Of a DNA stretch of 9,419 nt, positions 1 through 7,618 are shown piece after piece; the stretch's first letter is position 1; each line of letters starts with the position of its first letter. The notes under the pieces were generated by a model. It saw only the letters and a program-made list of their open reading frames with translations, was not told the DNA's origin and ran no database searches. This stretch comes from an uncultured Collinsella sp. (GTDB lineage Bacteria > Actinomycetota > Coriobacteriia > Coriobacteriales > Coriobacteriaceae): positions 1 to 9,419 of the forward strand of contig CABSMS010000076.1 in assembly GCA_902478885.1 (NCBI GenBank), given 5' to 3'. The position numbers and the translations under genes were made by a program.

Positions 1-2082
1 GCCTCCGAGAGTCGTCCGCACAGCCATCGCACCAACGCCAGCAACAACGTCGCTGCCGGCATGGACTTCCCCAACCCCGACAAGCAGGGCAAGGGCAAGA
101 AGCGCAAGGGTGGTCACAACAACGAAGAGGACCACTACAGCCGCATGGCTCGCGAGGCCGAGGAGTACAGCCGCGAGAAGGTGCTCGAGGAGGCTCGTGC
201 CGCCGTCGAGGAGGCCTCTCGCGAGTCCACCGGTCGCCGCAAAAAGCGCAAGGAGAAGCGCGAGCGCGAGGCCGCAAAGGCTCAGGAAGAGCGCAAGATT
301 GAGGAGGCGCTGGCCCAGGGCGTGAACCCCGAGGACCTCGACGCCATTAAGGTCTCCCAGGGCGTTACCGTCCAGGAGCTCGCCGAGGCGCTCGACGTTC
401 CGGCCAACGACATCATCAAGCGCCTGTTCCTGCTGGGCACGCCGCTTACCATGACGCAGTCCATGTCCGACGACCTCGTCGAGCTCGTTGCCGACGACCT
501 GGGCCGCCAGATAAAGATCATCACCCCCGAGGAGGAGAACACCTTCTCGTTCTACGACGATCCTGCCGACCTTAAGCCGCGCGCCCCGGTCGTCACCGTC
601 ATGGGCCACGTCGACCACGGCAAAACGAGCCTCCTCGACGCCATCCGTCACACCGGCGTCGCTGCCGGCGAGGCGGGCGGAATTACCCAGGCCATCGGCG
701 CTTCGCAGGTCATGATCAACGACCGTAAGATCACCTTCATCGATACCCCCGGTCACGCTACCTTTACGGCCATGCGTGCCCGCGGCGCCAAGGTGACCGA
801 TATCGTCATCCTGATCGTGGCTGCCGACGACGGTGTCATGCCCCAGACCATCGAGTCGATCAACCACGCCAAGGCCGCCGGCGTTCCCATCGTCGTCGCT
901 GTCAACAAGATCGATAAGCCGGGCGCCAACCCCGACCGCGTGCGCCAGGAGCTCACCGAGTACGGCATCATCCCCGAGGAGTGGGGCGGACAGAACATGT
1001 TCGTCAACATCTCGGCCAAGCAGAAGATCGGTATCGACGACCTGCTCGAGACCGTCCTGCTCCAGGCCGACGTGCTCGAGCTCAAGGCCAACCCCGATAC
1101 GTTCGCATCGGGCAACGTCCTCGAGGCTAAGCTCGACAAGGGCCGCGGCTCGGTTGCCACCGTGCTCGTGACCCGCGGTACCCTGCGCGTGGGCGACACG
1201 CTGGTCGCCGGCCTTACCTACGGCCGTGTCCGTGCCATGCTCGACCCCAAGGGCAACGCCGTCACCGAGGCTGGTCCCTCCGACGCTGTCGAGATCCTGG
1301 GCCTGCAGTCCGTCCCCAACGCCGGCGATGAGTTCCGCGTGTTCGAGGACGAGCGCGAGGCACGTGCGCTGGCCGACGAGCGTTCGCTCAAGGCCCGTAT
1401 CGAGGAGCAGAGCCGCGTGAAGCACGTGACGCTCGAGAACCTCTTCGAGACCATCGCCGACGCCGAGGTCAAGGAACTCAACCTGATCATCAAGGCCGAC
1501 GTCCAGGGCTCCATCGAGGCCCTTCAGGACTCCCTCGACAAGATGGATCAGTCCGAGGTGCGCATCAACACGATCCACTCCGCCGTTGGTGCCATCAACG
1601 AGACCGACGTCGTCCTGGCCGACGCCTCCAACGCCATCATCATCGGCTTTGGCGTCCGTCCCGACGGCAAGGCCCGCTCCGCCGCCGAGCGCGAGGGCGT
1701 CGAGATCCGTTGCTACGACGTCATCTACAAGTGCCTCGAGGACCTCGACGCTGCCCGCATCGGTATGCTCAAGCCCACCGAGGTCGAGGTCTCCACGGGT
1801 TCCGCAACCGTTCTGGACACCTTCAAGGTGCCCAAGGTCGGTATCGCCGCCGGCGTCCGCGTCGAAGAGGGCGAGATCGCCGCGACCGATTCCGTACGCC
1901 TGGTGCGCGACGGTATCGTGGTCTTCAACGGCAAGATCGCCTCGATGCGCCACTACAAGGACGAGGCCAAGAGCCTCAAGAGCGGCTCCGAGGGCGGTAT
2001 TGGCCTGGAGAACTTCCAGGACATCAAGCCTGGCGACACCATTGAGGGTTACCGCATCGACCAGGTTGCCCGTACCGAGTAG
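1..2082 (+). CDS. infB: Translation initiation factor IF-2 (5'-truncated by window edge)
   Basis: IF2 is the cytoplasmic GTPase that brings fMet-tRNA to the 30S subunit and promotes 50S joining. The frame is open from base 1 through the Met codon at 61, which has no Shine-Dalgarno sequence, so the true start lies upstream. Residues are counted from the first codon here. A charged Lys/Arg/Glu-rich N-terminal region runs to about 105. An IF2_N-type segment (VTVQELAEALDVP) starts near 122. The G domain shows G1 GHVDHGKTS (202-210), G2 GGITQ (226-230), G3 DTPGH (248-252), G4 NKID (302-305) and G5 SAK (338-340). Domains II, III and C2 follow to the TAG at 2080-2082. Several near-invariant positions differ: Ala after GGITQ, Gly in GFGVRP, and Val, His and Gly at expected fMet-tRNA contacts in C2. 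Strong bias to C-ending codons fits high expression. Product identity is certain; the missing N-terminal length is unknown. Confidence 0.98.
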   Translation, partial: ASESRPHSHRTNASNNVAAGMDFPNPDKQGKGKKRKGGHNNEEDHYSRMAREAEEYSREKVLEEARAAVEEASRESTGRRKKRKEKREREAAKAQEERKIEEALAQGVNPEDLDAIKVSQGVTVQELAEALDVPANDIIKRLFLLGTPLTMTQSMSDDLVELVADDLGRQIKIITPEEENTFSFYDDPADLKPRAPVVTVMGHVDHGKTSLLDAIRHTGVAAGEAGGITQAIGASQVMINDRKITFIDTPGHATFTAMRARGAKVTDIVILIVAADDGVMPQTIESINHAKAAGVPIVVAVNKIDKPGANPDRVRQELTEYGIIPEEWGGQNMFVNISAKQKIGIDDLLETVLLQADVLELKANPDTFASGNVLEAKLDKGRGSVATVLVTRGTLRVGDTLVAGLTYGRVRAMLDPKGNAVTEAGPSDAVEILGLQSVPNAGDEFRVFEDEREARALADERSLKARIEEQSRVKHVTLENLFETIADAEVKELNLIIKADVQGSIEALQDSLDKMDQSEVRINTIHSAVGAINETDVVLADASNAIIIGFGVRPDGKARSAAEREGVEIRCYDVIYKCLEDLDAARIGMLKPTEVEVSTGSATVLDTFKVPKVGIAAGVRVEEGEIAATDSVRLVRDGIVVFNGKIASMRHYKDEAKSLKSGSEGGIGLENFQDIKPGDTIEGYRIDQVARTE

Positions 2083-2093
2083 GGGGTAGCGCT

Positions 2094-2504
2094 ATGAAGC
2101 AAACGCAGGCAACCCGCCGTTTGGGCGAGCAGCTTCGCGAGAAGCTCGGTTATATCCTGCTCTTTGAGGTTTCCGATCCGCGTCTCGACCTGGTCACCCT
2201 GACCGCGGTCGAGGTCGCGGTGGACCGTTCGTTCGCGCGCGTGTACGTGTCGTGCGACGCGAGCCGCTACGACGAGGTCATGGAGGCGCTCGCCAGCGCC
2301 AAGGGCCGCATCCGTAGCCTGTTGGCCCGCTCGCTCGATTGGCGCGTCACGCCCGAGCTCGATTTTCGCATCGATCGCTCGACCGATGAGGCCGAGCGCA
2401 TCACGCGTGCGCTGGAAAACGTTCCCGCCACGCTTGGGATCGAAAAGGACGAGGACGGCTATCCAATAGCGGATGCCGCCCAGGAGGCAGCTTTAGATGA
2501 GTAA
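2094..2504 (+). CDS. rbfA: 30S ribosome-binding factor A
   Basis: RbfA is a small KH-fold protein that binds immature 30S subunits, assists 16S rRNA 5'-end processing and matters for cold adaptation. The 136-residue product has the family's usual length. It shows the N-terminal helix with RRLGEQLREKLGYIL (8-22), the core signature VSDPRLDLVTLTAVEVAVD (26-44), the strand ARVYVS (48-53) and the late strand TPELDFRID (86-94). The C-terminus (about 112-136) is acidic and probably disordered. The ATG at 2094 is preceded by AGGGGG at 2081-2086, which overlaps the infB stop codon, leaving 7 nt to the start. The gap to infB is 11 nt, and the end overlaps the next gene by 8 nt. The infB-rbfA order is common in bacteria and supports the call. 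I saw nothing aberrant. Confidence 0.95.
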   Translation: MKQTQATRRLGEQLREKLGYILLFEVSDPRLDLVTLTAVEVAVDRSFARVYVSCDASRYDEVMEALASAKGRIRSLLARSLDWRVTPELDFRIDRSTDEAERITRALENVPATLGIEKDEDGYPIADAAQEAALDE

Positions 2505-3540
2505 TTCCGCCGACCTCGCATCGTGCGAGTCTGCAGATATTCAGCGACGCATCCTCGAGCTCATCGAGGATGCGTCCTCCATTGCGATTTCGGGACATAC
2601 GTCTCCCGATGGTGACGCCCTGGGCTCCGTGCTGGGTCTGGGCCTCTCGCTTATGAAGTTTTTCCCCAACAAGGACATTGCCCTGCTGTTGGCAGACGAT
2701 GACCCGGTTCCGCGCATCTACCGCTTTATGGAGGGCGCCGACCGTCTGGTGCCGGCATCTGCGTATACCGGCAATCCGGACCTGTTCATCTCGGTGGACG
2801 TGCCGGTCGTCGAGCGTCTGAACAACTCCGCCGAGGTGCTCCGCCGCTCGTCGCATGTCGTGTGTTTCGACCACCATCCGGCGCGCGAGGAATTTGCCGA
2901 GCTGAGCCTGAGGTGCGTCGGCGCCGCGGCATGCGCCATGATCATCGACCGCTTTTTGGACAATTGCGGCATTGTGGCTCGCGATGGTGTCGCGACCTGC
3001 CTGCTGTGCGGCCTGGTGACCGATACCGGTCGTTTTCAGTACCAAAACGCCGATGCCACTGCGTTCCATGCCGCCTCGCGCCTGGTCGCGCACGGTGCCG
3101 ACCCCGCGCGCGTTGCGCTCGAGGTCTACCAGAGCATGCGCGTAGAGTTCTTGCATCTCAAGTCCATTGTCATGGGTCGCATTAAGACGGTCGCGCATGG
3201 GCGCGTGGCATATAGCTATGCCTACCAGAGCGACCTTGAGGTCTGCGGTGTCACCTCGGACGAGTGCGACGGCCTGGTCGATGTGGTGCGTTCGGTGATG
3301 GGCGTCGAGGTTTGCATGTTCTTAAAGGGCATTGAGGGCGATACCAAGGTGCGTGGCAACCTGCGCTCCAAGGGCGACCTCGATGTGTCCGAGATTGCTG
3401 CCAACTTTGGCGGTGGCGGGCATCATGCCGCCGCCGGCTTTTCCAACAACGGAACAATTCGCGAGACGCTCGCCGTGGCACTTCCCATGCTGGCCGAGCT
3501 GGTGGGGGAGGATCCCGCTTCGGTGACCGTCGAGCTCTAA
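2497..3540 (+). CDS. nrnA: DHH/DHHA1 phosphoesterase, NrnA-type oligoribonuclease / pAp phosphatase
   Basis: This is a Mn-dependent DHH-family phosphoesterase. NrnA homologues degrade nano-RNAs of 2-5 nt and dephosphorylate pAp; some relatives hydrolyse cyclic or linear dinucleotides, so the exact substrate is inferred. The 347 residues match the usual size. Metal-site motifs are SGHTSPDGDALGS (32-44, with H34, D38, D40), D101 in the SVDVP strand, FDHHP (124-128, the DHH triad) and VTDTGRF (174-180, D176). The DHHA1 domain carries KVRGNLRSK (284-292) and the glycine-rich FGGGGHHAAAGF (304-315), the substrate-binding signature. The ATG at 2497 follows a perfect AGGAGG at 2482-2487 with a 9-nt spacer and overlaps the rbfA stop by 8 nt (ATGAGTAA), suggesting translational coupling. 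A position between rbfA and truB is recurrent for this family and supports a role in RNA turnover. Confidence 0.92.
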   Translation: MSNSADLASCESADIQRRILELIEDASSIAISGHTSPDGDALGSVLGLGLSLMKFFPNKDIALLLADDDPVPRIYRFMEGADRLVPASAYTGNPDLFISVDVPVVERLNNSAEVLRRSSHVVCFDHHPAREEFAELSLRCVGAAACAMIIDRFLDNCGIVARDGVATCLLCGLVTDTGRFQYQNADATAFHAASRLVAHGADPARVALEVYQSMRVEFLHLKSIVMGRIKTVAHGRVAYSYAYQSDLEVCGVTSDECDGLVDVVRSVMGVEVCMFLKGIEGDTKVRGNLRSKGDLDVSEIAANFGGGGHHAAAGFSNNGTIRETLAVALPMLAELVGEDPASVTVEL

Positions 3541-3555
3541 CTTATTGGATGGTAC

Positions 3556-4488
3556 ATGGCTCGTCGAACGCCTTCTCAATTGAATATGCTGCTCGCCGTC
3601 GATAAGCCGGTGGGCTGCACGTCCCACGATGTGGTCTCGCAATGCCGACGCGCCCTCCATGAGCGGCGCGTCGGCCATGCCGGCACGCTCGACCCCATGG
3701 CATCCGGCGTCATGGTGGTGGGCGTGGGCCAGGCTACTCGTCTGCTGGGCATGCTAACCCTCGATACCAAAAGCTACGTCGCCGACATCTCGTTTGGTGC
3801 CGAGACCAATACCGATGATGCGGAGGGCGAGGCGGTCCGCACGGTGGCTGTTGCCAACGAGCTCCGCGATTCTGCCTATGCCCGTGAGCACTTGGCCGCC
3901 ATGTTGGGTCCGCAGATGCAGGTGCCGCCGGCGTTTTCGGCTATCTCGGTCAATGGCGTTCGCGCCTACAAGTCTGCTCGCGAGGGCAATGCGGTGGACC
4001 TACCTCCGCGCCCCGTCGAGGTCTATGCCGCCGACCTGATTGCCGTGGGCGGCGAGGGTGATTCGTGTGTGTGGACCGTGGCGTTCTCAGTGAGCAAGGG
4101 CACCTATATCCGTGCGCTCGCTCGCGACCTGGGCCGTGCTTGCGATAGCGCCGCGCATATTTCCGCGCTGCGCCGCACGGCCTCCGGTGTTGTTTCCATT
4201 GGCGCTTGTCATGCGGTGGAGGAGCTTTCTCCCGAGTCCGCGGCTGGCTTTGCCCTGGATCCCATTGCGGCCTTGGGCGCCACGCGTGTTGACTTGCCGG
4301 GCAATCTTGCCGACGACCTGCTCTGCGGCCGACGCATTCCCGTTGAGCGTGCGCTTGTCGATTTTGATGCCTCGAAGGCGCCGTTTGCGCTGGTGCTCGA
4401 TGGGGGACTCAAGGCGCTCGCCCGCATTGAGAGTGGCCGCTTTGTCATGGAGCACGTGTTTCCGCAGGCAATCGGCGGTGTTCGATGA
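3556..4488 (+). CDS. truB: tRNA pseudouridine(55) synthase
   Basis: TruB isomerises U55 in the T-loop of nearly all elongator tRNAs. The 310-residue product shows the family landmarks in order: LAVDKPVGCTSHDVV (13-27), the catalytic block RRVGHAGTLDPMASGVMVVG (37-56) with nucleophile Asp46, Tyr74 in TKSYVADISFG (71-81), QVPPAFSAISVNGVRAY (122-138), SKGTYIRALARDLG (180-193) and LRRTASG (205-211). The C-terminal 90 residues are divergent, where many TruB proteins have a PUA-like domain. The chosen ATG lies 15 nt after the nrnA stop with only a weak GGA at 3547-3549 upstream. A second in-frame ATG at 3586 would start just before the conserved LAVDKP motif, so the N-terminus is less certain than the identity. 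The 3' end overlaps ribF by 4 nt (ATGA). The truB-ribF pairing is very common in bacteria. Confidence 0.96.
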   Translation: MARRTPSQLNMLLAVDKPVGCTSHDVVSQCRRALHERRVGHAGTLDPMASGVMVVGVGQATRLLGMLTLDTKSYVADISFGAETNTDDAEGEAVRTVAVANELRDSAYAREHLAAMLGPQMQVPPAFSAISVNGVRAYKSAREGNAVDLPPRPVEVYAADLIAVGGEGDSCVWTVAFSVSKGTYIRALARDLGRACDSAAHISALRRTASGVVSIGACHAVEELSPESAAGFALDPIAALGATRVDLPGNLADDLLCGRRIPVERALVDFDASKAPFALVLDGGLKALARIESGRFVMEHVFPQAIGGVR

Positions 4489-5492
4489 TGTTGTCCGCTC
4501 GCGAGCTCGCGCGTATCTTTTTCGCGGGCGAGTCGGACGAGGCTCGCATCGTTACTGCCGATACGTTTGATGAGTGTGAGCACTTGGGTGCCGCATCGAT
4601 TGCCATCGGCGTGTTCGACGGCGTTCACCGTGGACACCAGGAACTCATCGAAGCGCTTGTCCGTGATGCCCGTGCCCATGGTTCTAAGGCGGTCGTGGTT
4701 ACCTTCGATCCCGACCCGGACGTTGTGGTGAGCCCTTCGCCCGCTCAAAAATTGATGACGACGGCCGACCGTCTGCATGCCCTGGCTCAAACCGGGGTCG
4801 GTGCGGTGGTGGCCGTTCCCTTTACGCCTGAGGTTGCGGCGCTTGACCATGTTGATTTTCTCTCGCTGGTGTCGCGTCTGGTCGACATTCGATCGATTCG
4901 CGTTGGCAGTGACTTTAGGCTGGGTCGTGGCGGTGCTTCTGGTGTTGCCGAGATGCGCGCCTGGGGTTCCGAGCACGGCGTTGACGTGTATGGTCACGAC
5001 CTGCTTTGCGAGGGCGGTGAGGTCATTTGCGCCACGCGCATTCGTCATGAGTTGGGACAGGGCCATGTGGAGCTTGCTGCTGAGTTACTCGGCCGTCCGT
5101 ATATGGTGCGTGGCGGTGTTATTCGCGGCCGTCACGAGGGTTCTGGCATGGGCTTTCCCACGGCAAACCTACAAGTTCCCGATGGTATTCAGGTGCCTGC
5201 GGACGGCGTGTATGAGGGTCTGGTGCTGGTCGATGACACCGTGTGGCCCGCTGCCGTGAACGTCGGCCTGCCGCCAACGTATGCCGACGATGCGGCATCT
5301 GCGCATCTCGAGGCTAATTTAATTGGTTATACGGGCGACCTCTATGGCGCTTCCGTTTCGCTGGCGATTACGCGCTGGCTACGTCCCTCGCGTCTGTTCG
5401 ATTCCCTGGATGAGTTGATCGCGACCGTCGAGGGTAATATCGAAGATATTCGTCACAACTTGGGTGAGCAGGGGGTGAGCATCCGTGATTAG
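4485..5492 (+). CDS. ribF: Bifunctional riboflavin kinase / FAD synthetase
   Basis: RibF phosphorylates riboflavin to FMN and adenylates FMN to FAD in the cytoplasm. The N-terminal nucleotidyltransferase half shows IGVFDGVHRGHQ (41-52), TFDPDPD (73-79), GSDFRLGRGG (141-150) and CATRIRHEL (182-190). The C-terminal kinase half shows VRGGVIRGRHEGSGMGFPTANL (208-229, with the PTAN motif), GVYEGLVLV (241-249), VNVGLPPTY (258-266), LEANLIGYTGDLYG (275-288 with Glu276) and a C-terminal LFDSLDELIATVEGNIEDIR segment. The 335-residue length is slightly above the usual 305-320 because of a short N-terminal extension. The IGxRPT kinase motif reads VGLPPT, so its Arg is Pro here. The start is one of two adjacent ATGs (4485 or 4488); 4485 overlaps the truB stop as ATGA, indicating coupling. 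Phe and Val codons are visibly less C-biased than in infB or rpoD, fitting lower expression. Confidence 0.95.
   Translation: MMLSARELARIFFAGESDEARIVTADTFDECEHLGAASIAIGVFDGVHRGHQELIEALVRDARAHGSKAVVVTFDPDPDVVVSPSPAQKLMTTADRLHALAQTGVGAVVAVPFTPEVAALDHVDFLSLVSRLVDIRSIRVGSDFRLGRGGASGVAEMRAWGSEHGVDVYGHDLLCEGGEVICATRIRHELGQGHVELAAELLGRPYMVRGGVIRGRHEGSGMGFPTANLQVPDGIQVPADGVYEGLVLVDDTVWPAAVNVGLPPTYADDAASAHLEANLIGYTGDLYGASVSLAITRWLRPSRLFDSLDELIATVEGNIEDIRHNLGEQGVSIRD
5471..5478 (+). promoter_or_regulatory. Ribosome binding site fixing the dnaG GTG start
   Basis: GGGGGTGA closely matches the anti-Shine-Dalgarno complement and sits 6 nt before the GTG at 5485, within the 3' end of ribF. No ATG in the dnaG frame lies nearby, so this site decides the start on GTG. 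Confidence 0.7.
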
Positions 5493-7593
5493 CGATGAAG
5501 AAAAAGACCAGGTACGCGCTGCGTCCGATTTGGTCGCCATCGTGCAGGAAACTGTTGAGCTCAAGCCCCGCGGCCATGAGTTTTGGGGCTGCTGCCCCTT
5601 TCATGGCGAAAAGACTCCGTCCTTCCACATTATTCCCGCCACGCAGGTGTGGCATTGCTTTGGCTGTGGCGAGGGTGGCGACGTCTTCACCTATATCATG
5701 AAGCGCGAGAACCTGAGCTTCCCCGAGTCAATCCGTTATTTGGCCGATCGCGCGGGTATTGAGCTGCATGACACCGGAGATCGCCGTGAGCGCGGCACCA
5801 AGCGTGCCCGCATCTACGATCTGTGCGCCGAGACCGCCCAGTTCTACCACACCATGCTTATGCGCGGTAAGGACGGCCGTCCGCGCGAGTACTTTGCCAG
5901 TCGCGGCATGGGTGGCGACGTCTGCCGCCGCTACTGCCTGGGCTTTGCACCGGGCCGTAACGCGCTGGTGTCGCACCTGTCCCAGGCGGGTTTTACCCCG
6001 CAGGAGATGATCGATGCCAACGTTGCCGTGAGCCGCGGGCGCGGGCAGCTTGCCGACCGCTTTTACGACCGCGTGATGTTTCCCATCTTTGACGAGCAGG
6101 GTCACAACATCGCCTTTGGCGGTCGTATTATGGGCGACGGCCAGCCTAAGTACCTCAATACCGCCGAGACGAGCGTGTTTCATAAAAAACGAAACCTCTA
6201 CGGTTTTAATTGGGCCAAGGAGTTTATCGTCGCGCAGGATACCGCCATCGTGGTGGAGGGCTATACCGACTGCATCGCCTGTTGGGAGGCGGGGATTAAA
6301 AACGTTGTCGCTACGCTGGGCACCGCGCTCACGGAGCATCACGTCAAGACGCTCACTCGTTTTGCCAAGCGCATCGTGTATATGTTTGACGGCGATGCCG
6401 CCGGTCAAAAGGCTGCTCGCCGTGCGATTCAGTTTATCGAGCAGGATTCGATGGACCTGCGCTGCGTGGTGCTGCCCGACGGCAACGATCCCATGGAGTT
6501 CATCACGGCGCACGGCGGAGAGGAGCTGCAGAAACGCATTGACGCCGCCGAGCCGCTCATGGACTTTGTGTACCGTTCGCTGCAAGAGTCGAGCGACATC
6601 ACCACGCCGGGCGGTCGCGCCAAGGCGCTGGAGGATGCTCTCACGCTCATCTATCCGCTTCGTGACAGCTATATGATCGATACGTACTTTATCCAGATTG
6701 CCGATCTGCTGGGTTTGGATCTGGAGACCGTGCGTGCGAGCTCGGGCCGCGTGTTTCGCGATGTCGCCAAGCGCGAAGATGCTGAGCGCCGTCGCGAGCA
6801 AAACTATGAACGCCAGAGGGCGCAGGCTGAGCGGTCCGGTAGCGCGGGCGGTCGGGCGTCGGGTTCTCACGATGCCGGTCGCGGTGCTTGGGCATCGGGC
6901 GCGACGCCGCCGGTGTCCGCGCCTGTCGAAGAAGAGCCGTACGACTACGTCCCGCTCGATGCCTACGGTGCCGCGCCCGTGGAGGTCGTCGACGATCTGC
7001 CGCCAATCGATGTGCCTGATGGTATGGGCGCTGTGCCTGTGGCTGATGGTTCGGGCGCACCGGCTGTGGCGGCGCCGATGGTTCTTACCGATCTAGAGCG
7101 CAAGTCCTTGGCAGGGGAGCGCGAGCTGTTGACGATGCTCACGAGCTACCCCGACTTGTTCCGCACGTATGCCGACCGCATCTGCTCCATCGAGTGGGTT
7201 GACCCACGTCACGAGTCCATCGCATGGGCCGTTCTGGCAACGCCGCCGGGAACCGATCCTGCAGCCTGCATGGATGCGGCACGCTCGGTGTGTCCCGAGG
7301 CGGCAACGCTTGTGAGTGCCGGGCGCATCTCGGCGACGAGCAAGCACCCTACCGAGACGAACATCGTGTTTATGCTCGATACGCTCGAGCTCTACACCAT
7401 CAAGCGCCGCATGCGTGCCGCACAGGCCAAGCTGCGCCAGGACCGTTCGCTCGATGGTGAGGCCCGTCGTGCGCTGACCGTGCAGGCCGCGCAGGACTCG
7501 CAGCGTCAGCGCGAACTGCAAAAGTCGATCGGCGGCGTGGCGGACCCGTTCCGTTTGATCGGCCTGGAGGCCGCAGGCACAGAACAGGCCTAG
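5485..7593 (+). CDS. dnaG: DNA primase
   Basis: DnaG makes the RNA primers for leading- and lagging-strand synthesis and works with the DnaB helicase. The 702 residues exceed the roughly 600 typical of the family. The zinc-binding CHC2 domain has CPFHGEKTPSF (37-47) and WHCFGCGEGGDVF (56-68), giving likely ligands C37, H40, C58 and C61. The catalytic core shows DRVMFPIFDEQG (195-206), KYLNTAETSVFHKKRNLYG (222-240) and the TOPRIM residues E258 (VVEGYTD) with D302 and D304 (MFDGDAAGQKA). Residues 430-533 form a Glu/Arg then Gly/Ala/Pro-rich linker, explaining the extra length. A divergent helicase-binding C-terminal domain follows, about 534-680, and includes LERKSLAGERELLTML. The start is GTG, supported by GGGGGTGA at 5471-5478, and overlaps ribF by 8 nt. 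The call is secure from the zinc and TOPRIM motifs. Confidence 0.97.
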   Translation: MISDEEKDQVRAASDLVAIVQETVELKPRGHEFWGCCPFHGEKTPSFHIIPATQVWHCFGCGEGGDVFTYIMKRENLSFPESIRYLADRAGIELHDTGDRRERGTKRARIYDLCAETAQFYHTMLMRGKDGRPREYFASRGMGGDVCRRYCLGFAPGRNALVSHLSQAGFTPQEMIDANVAVSRGRGQLADRFYDRVMFPIFDEQGHNIAFGGRIMGDGQPKYLNTAETSVFHKKRNLYGFNWAKEFIVAQDTAIVVEGYTDCIACWEAGIKNVVATLGTALTEHHVKTLTRFAKRIVYMFDGDAAGQKAARRAIQFIEQDSMDLRCVVLPDGNDPMEFITAHGGEELQKRIDAAEPLMDFVYRSLQESSDITTPGGRAKALEDALTLIYPLRDSYMIDTYFIQIADLLGLDLETVRASSGRVFRDVAKREDAERRREQNYERQRAQAERSGSAGGRASGSHDAGRGAWASGATPPVSAPVEEEPYDYVPLDAYGAAPVEVVDDLPPIDVPDGMGAVPVADGSGAPAVAAPMVLTDLERKSLAGERELLTMLTSYPDLFRTYADRICSIEWVDPRHESIAWAVLATPPGTDPAACMDAARSVCPEAATLVSAGRISATSKHPTETNIVFMLDTLELYTIKRRMRAAQAKLRQDRSLDGEARRALTVQAAQDSQRQRELQKSIGGVADPFRLIGLEAAGTEQA

Positions 7594-7618
7594 ATGTTGT
7601 GGTCAACCAGCGTATTCT

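Noticed and set aside
61..63. ATG as the start of infB
   Set aside because: The frame stays open upstream to base 1, there is no ribosome site before it, and IF2 normally has a longer N-terminal region. It is treated as an internal Met.
2401..3198. Long antisense open frame (265 codons) opposite rbfA and the DHH gene
   Set aside because: It mirrors the codon periodicity of the sense genes, has no recognisable motif or ribosome site, and lies opposite well-supported conserved genes.
4209..5066. Antisense open frame opposite truB and ribF
   Set aside because: It spans the junction of two conserved sense genes and has no ribosome site or domain signal, so it is a shadow frame.
5728..6870. Antisense open frame of 380 codons opposite dnaG
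   Set aside because: Its size is explained by GC-rich third positions of dnaG. The translation resembles no family I know and the sense strand encodes clear primase motifs.
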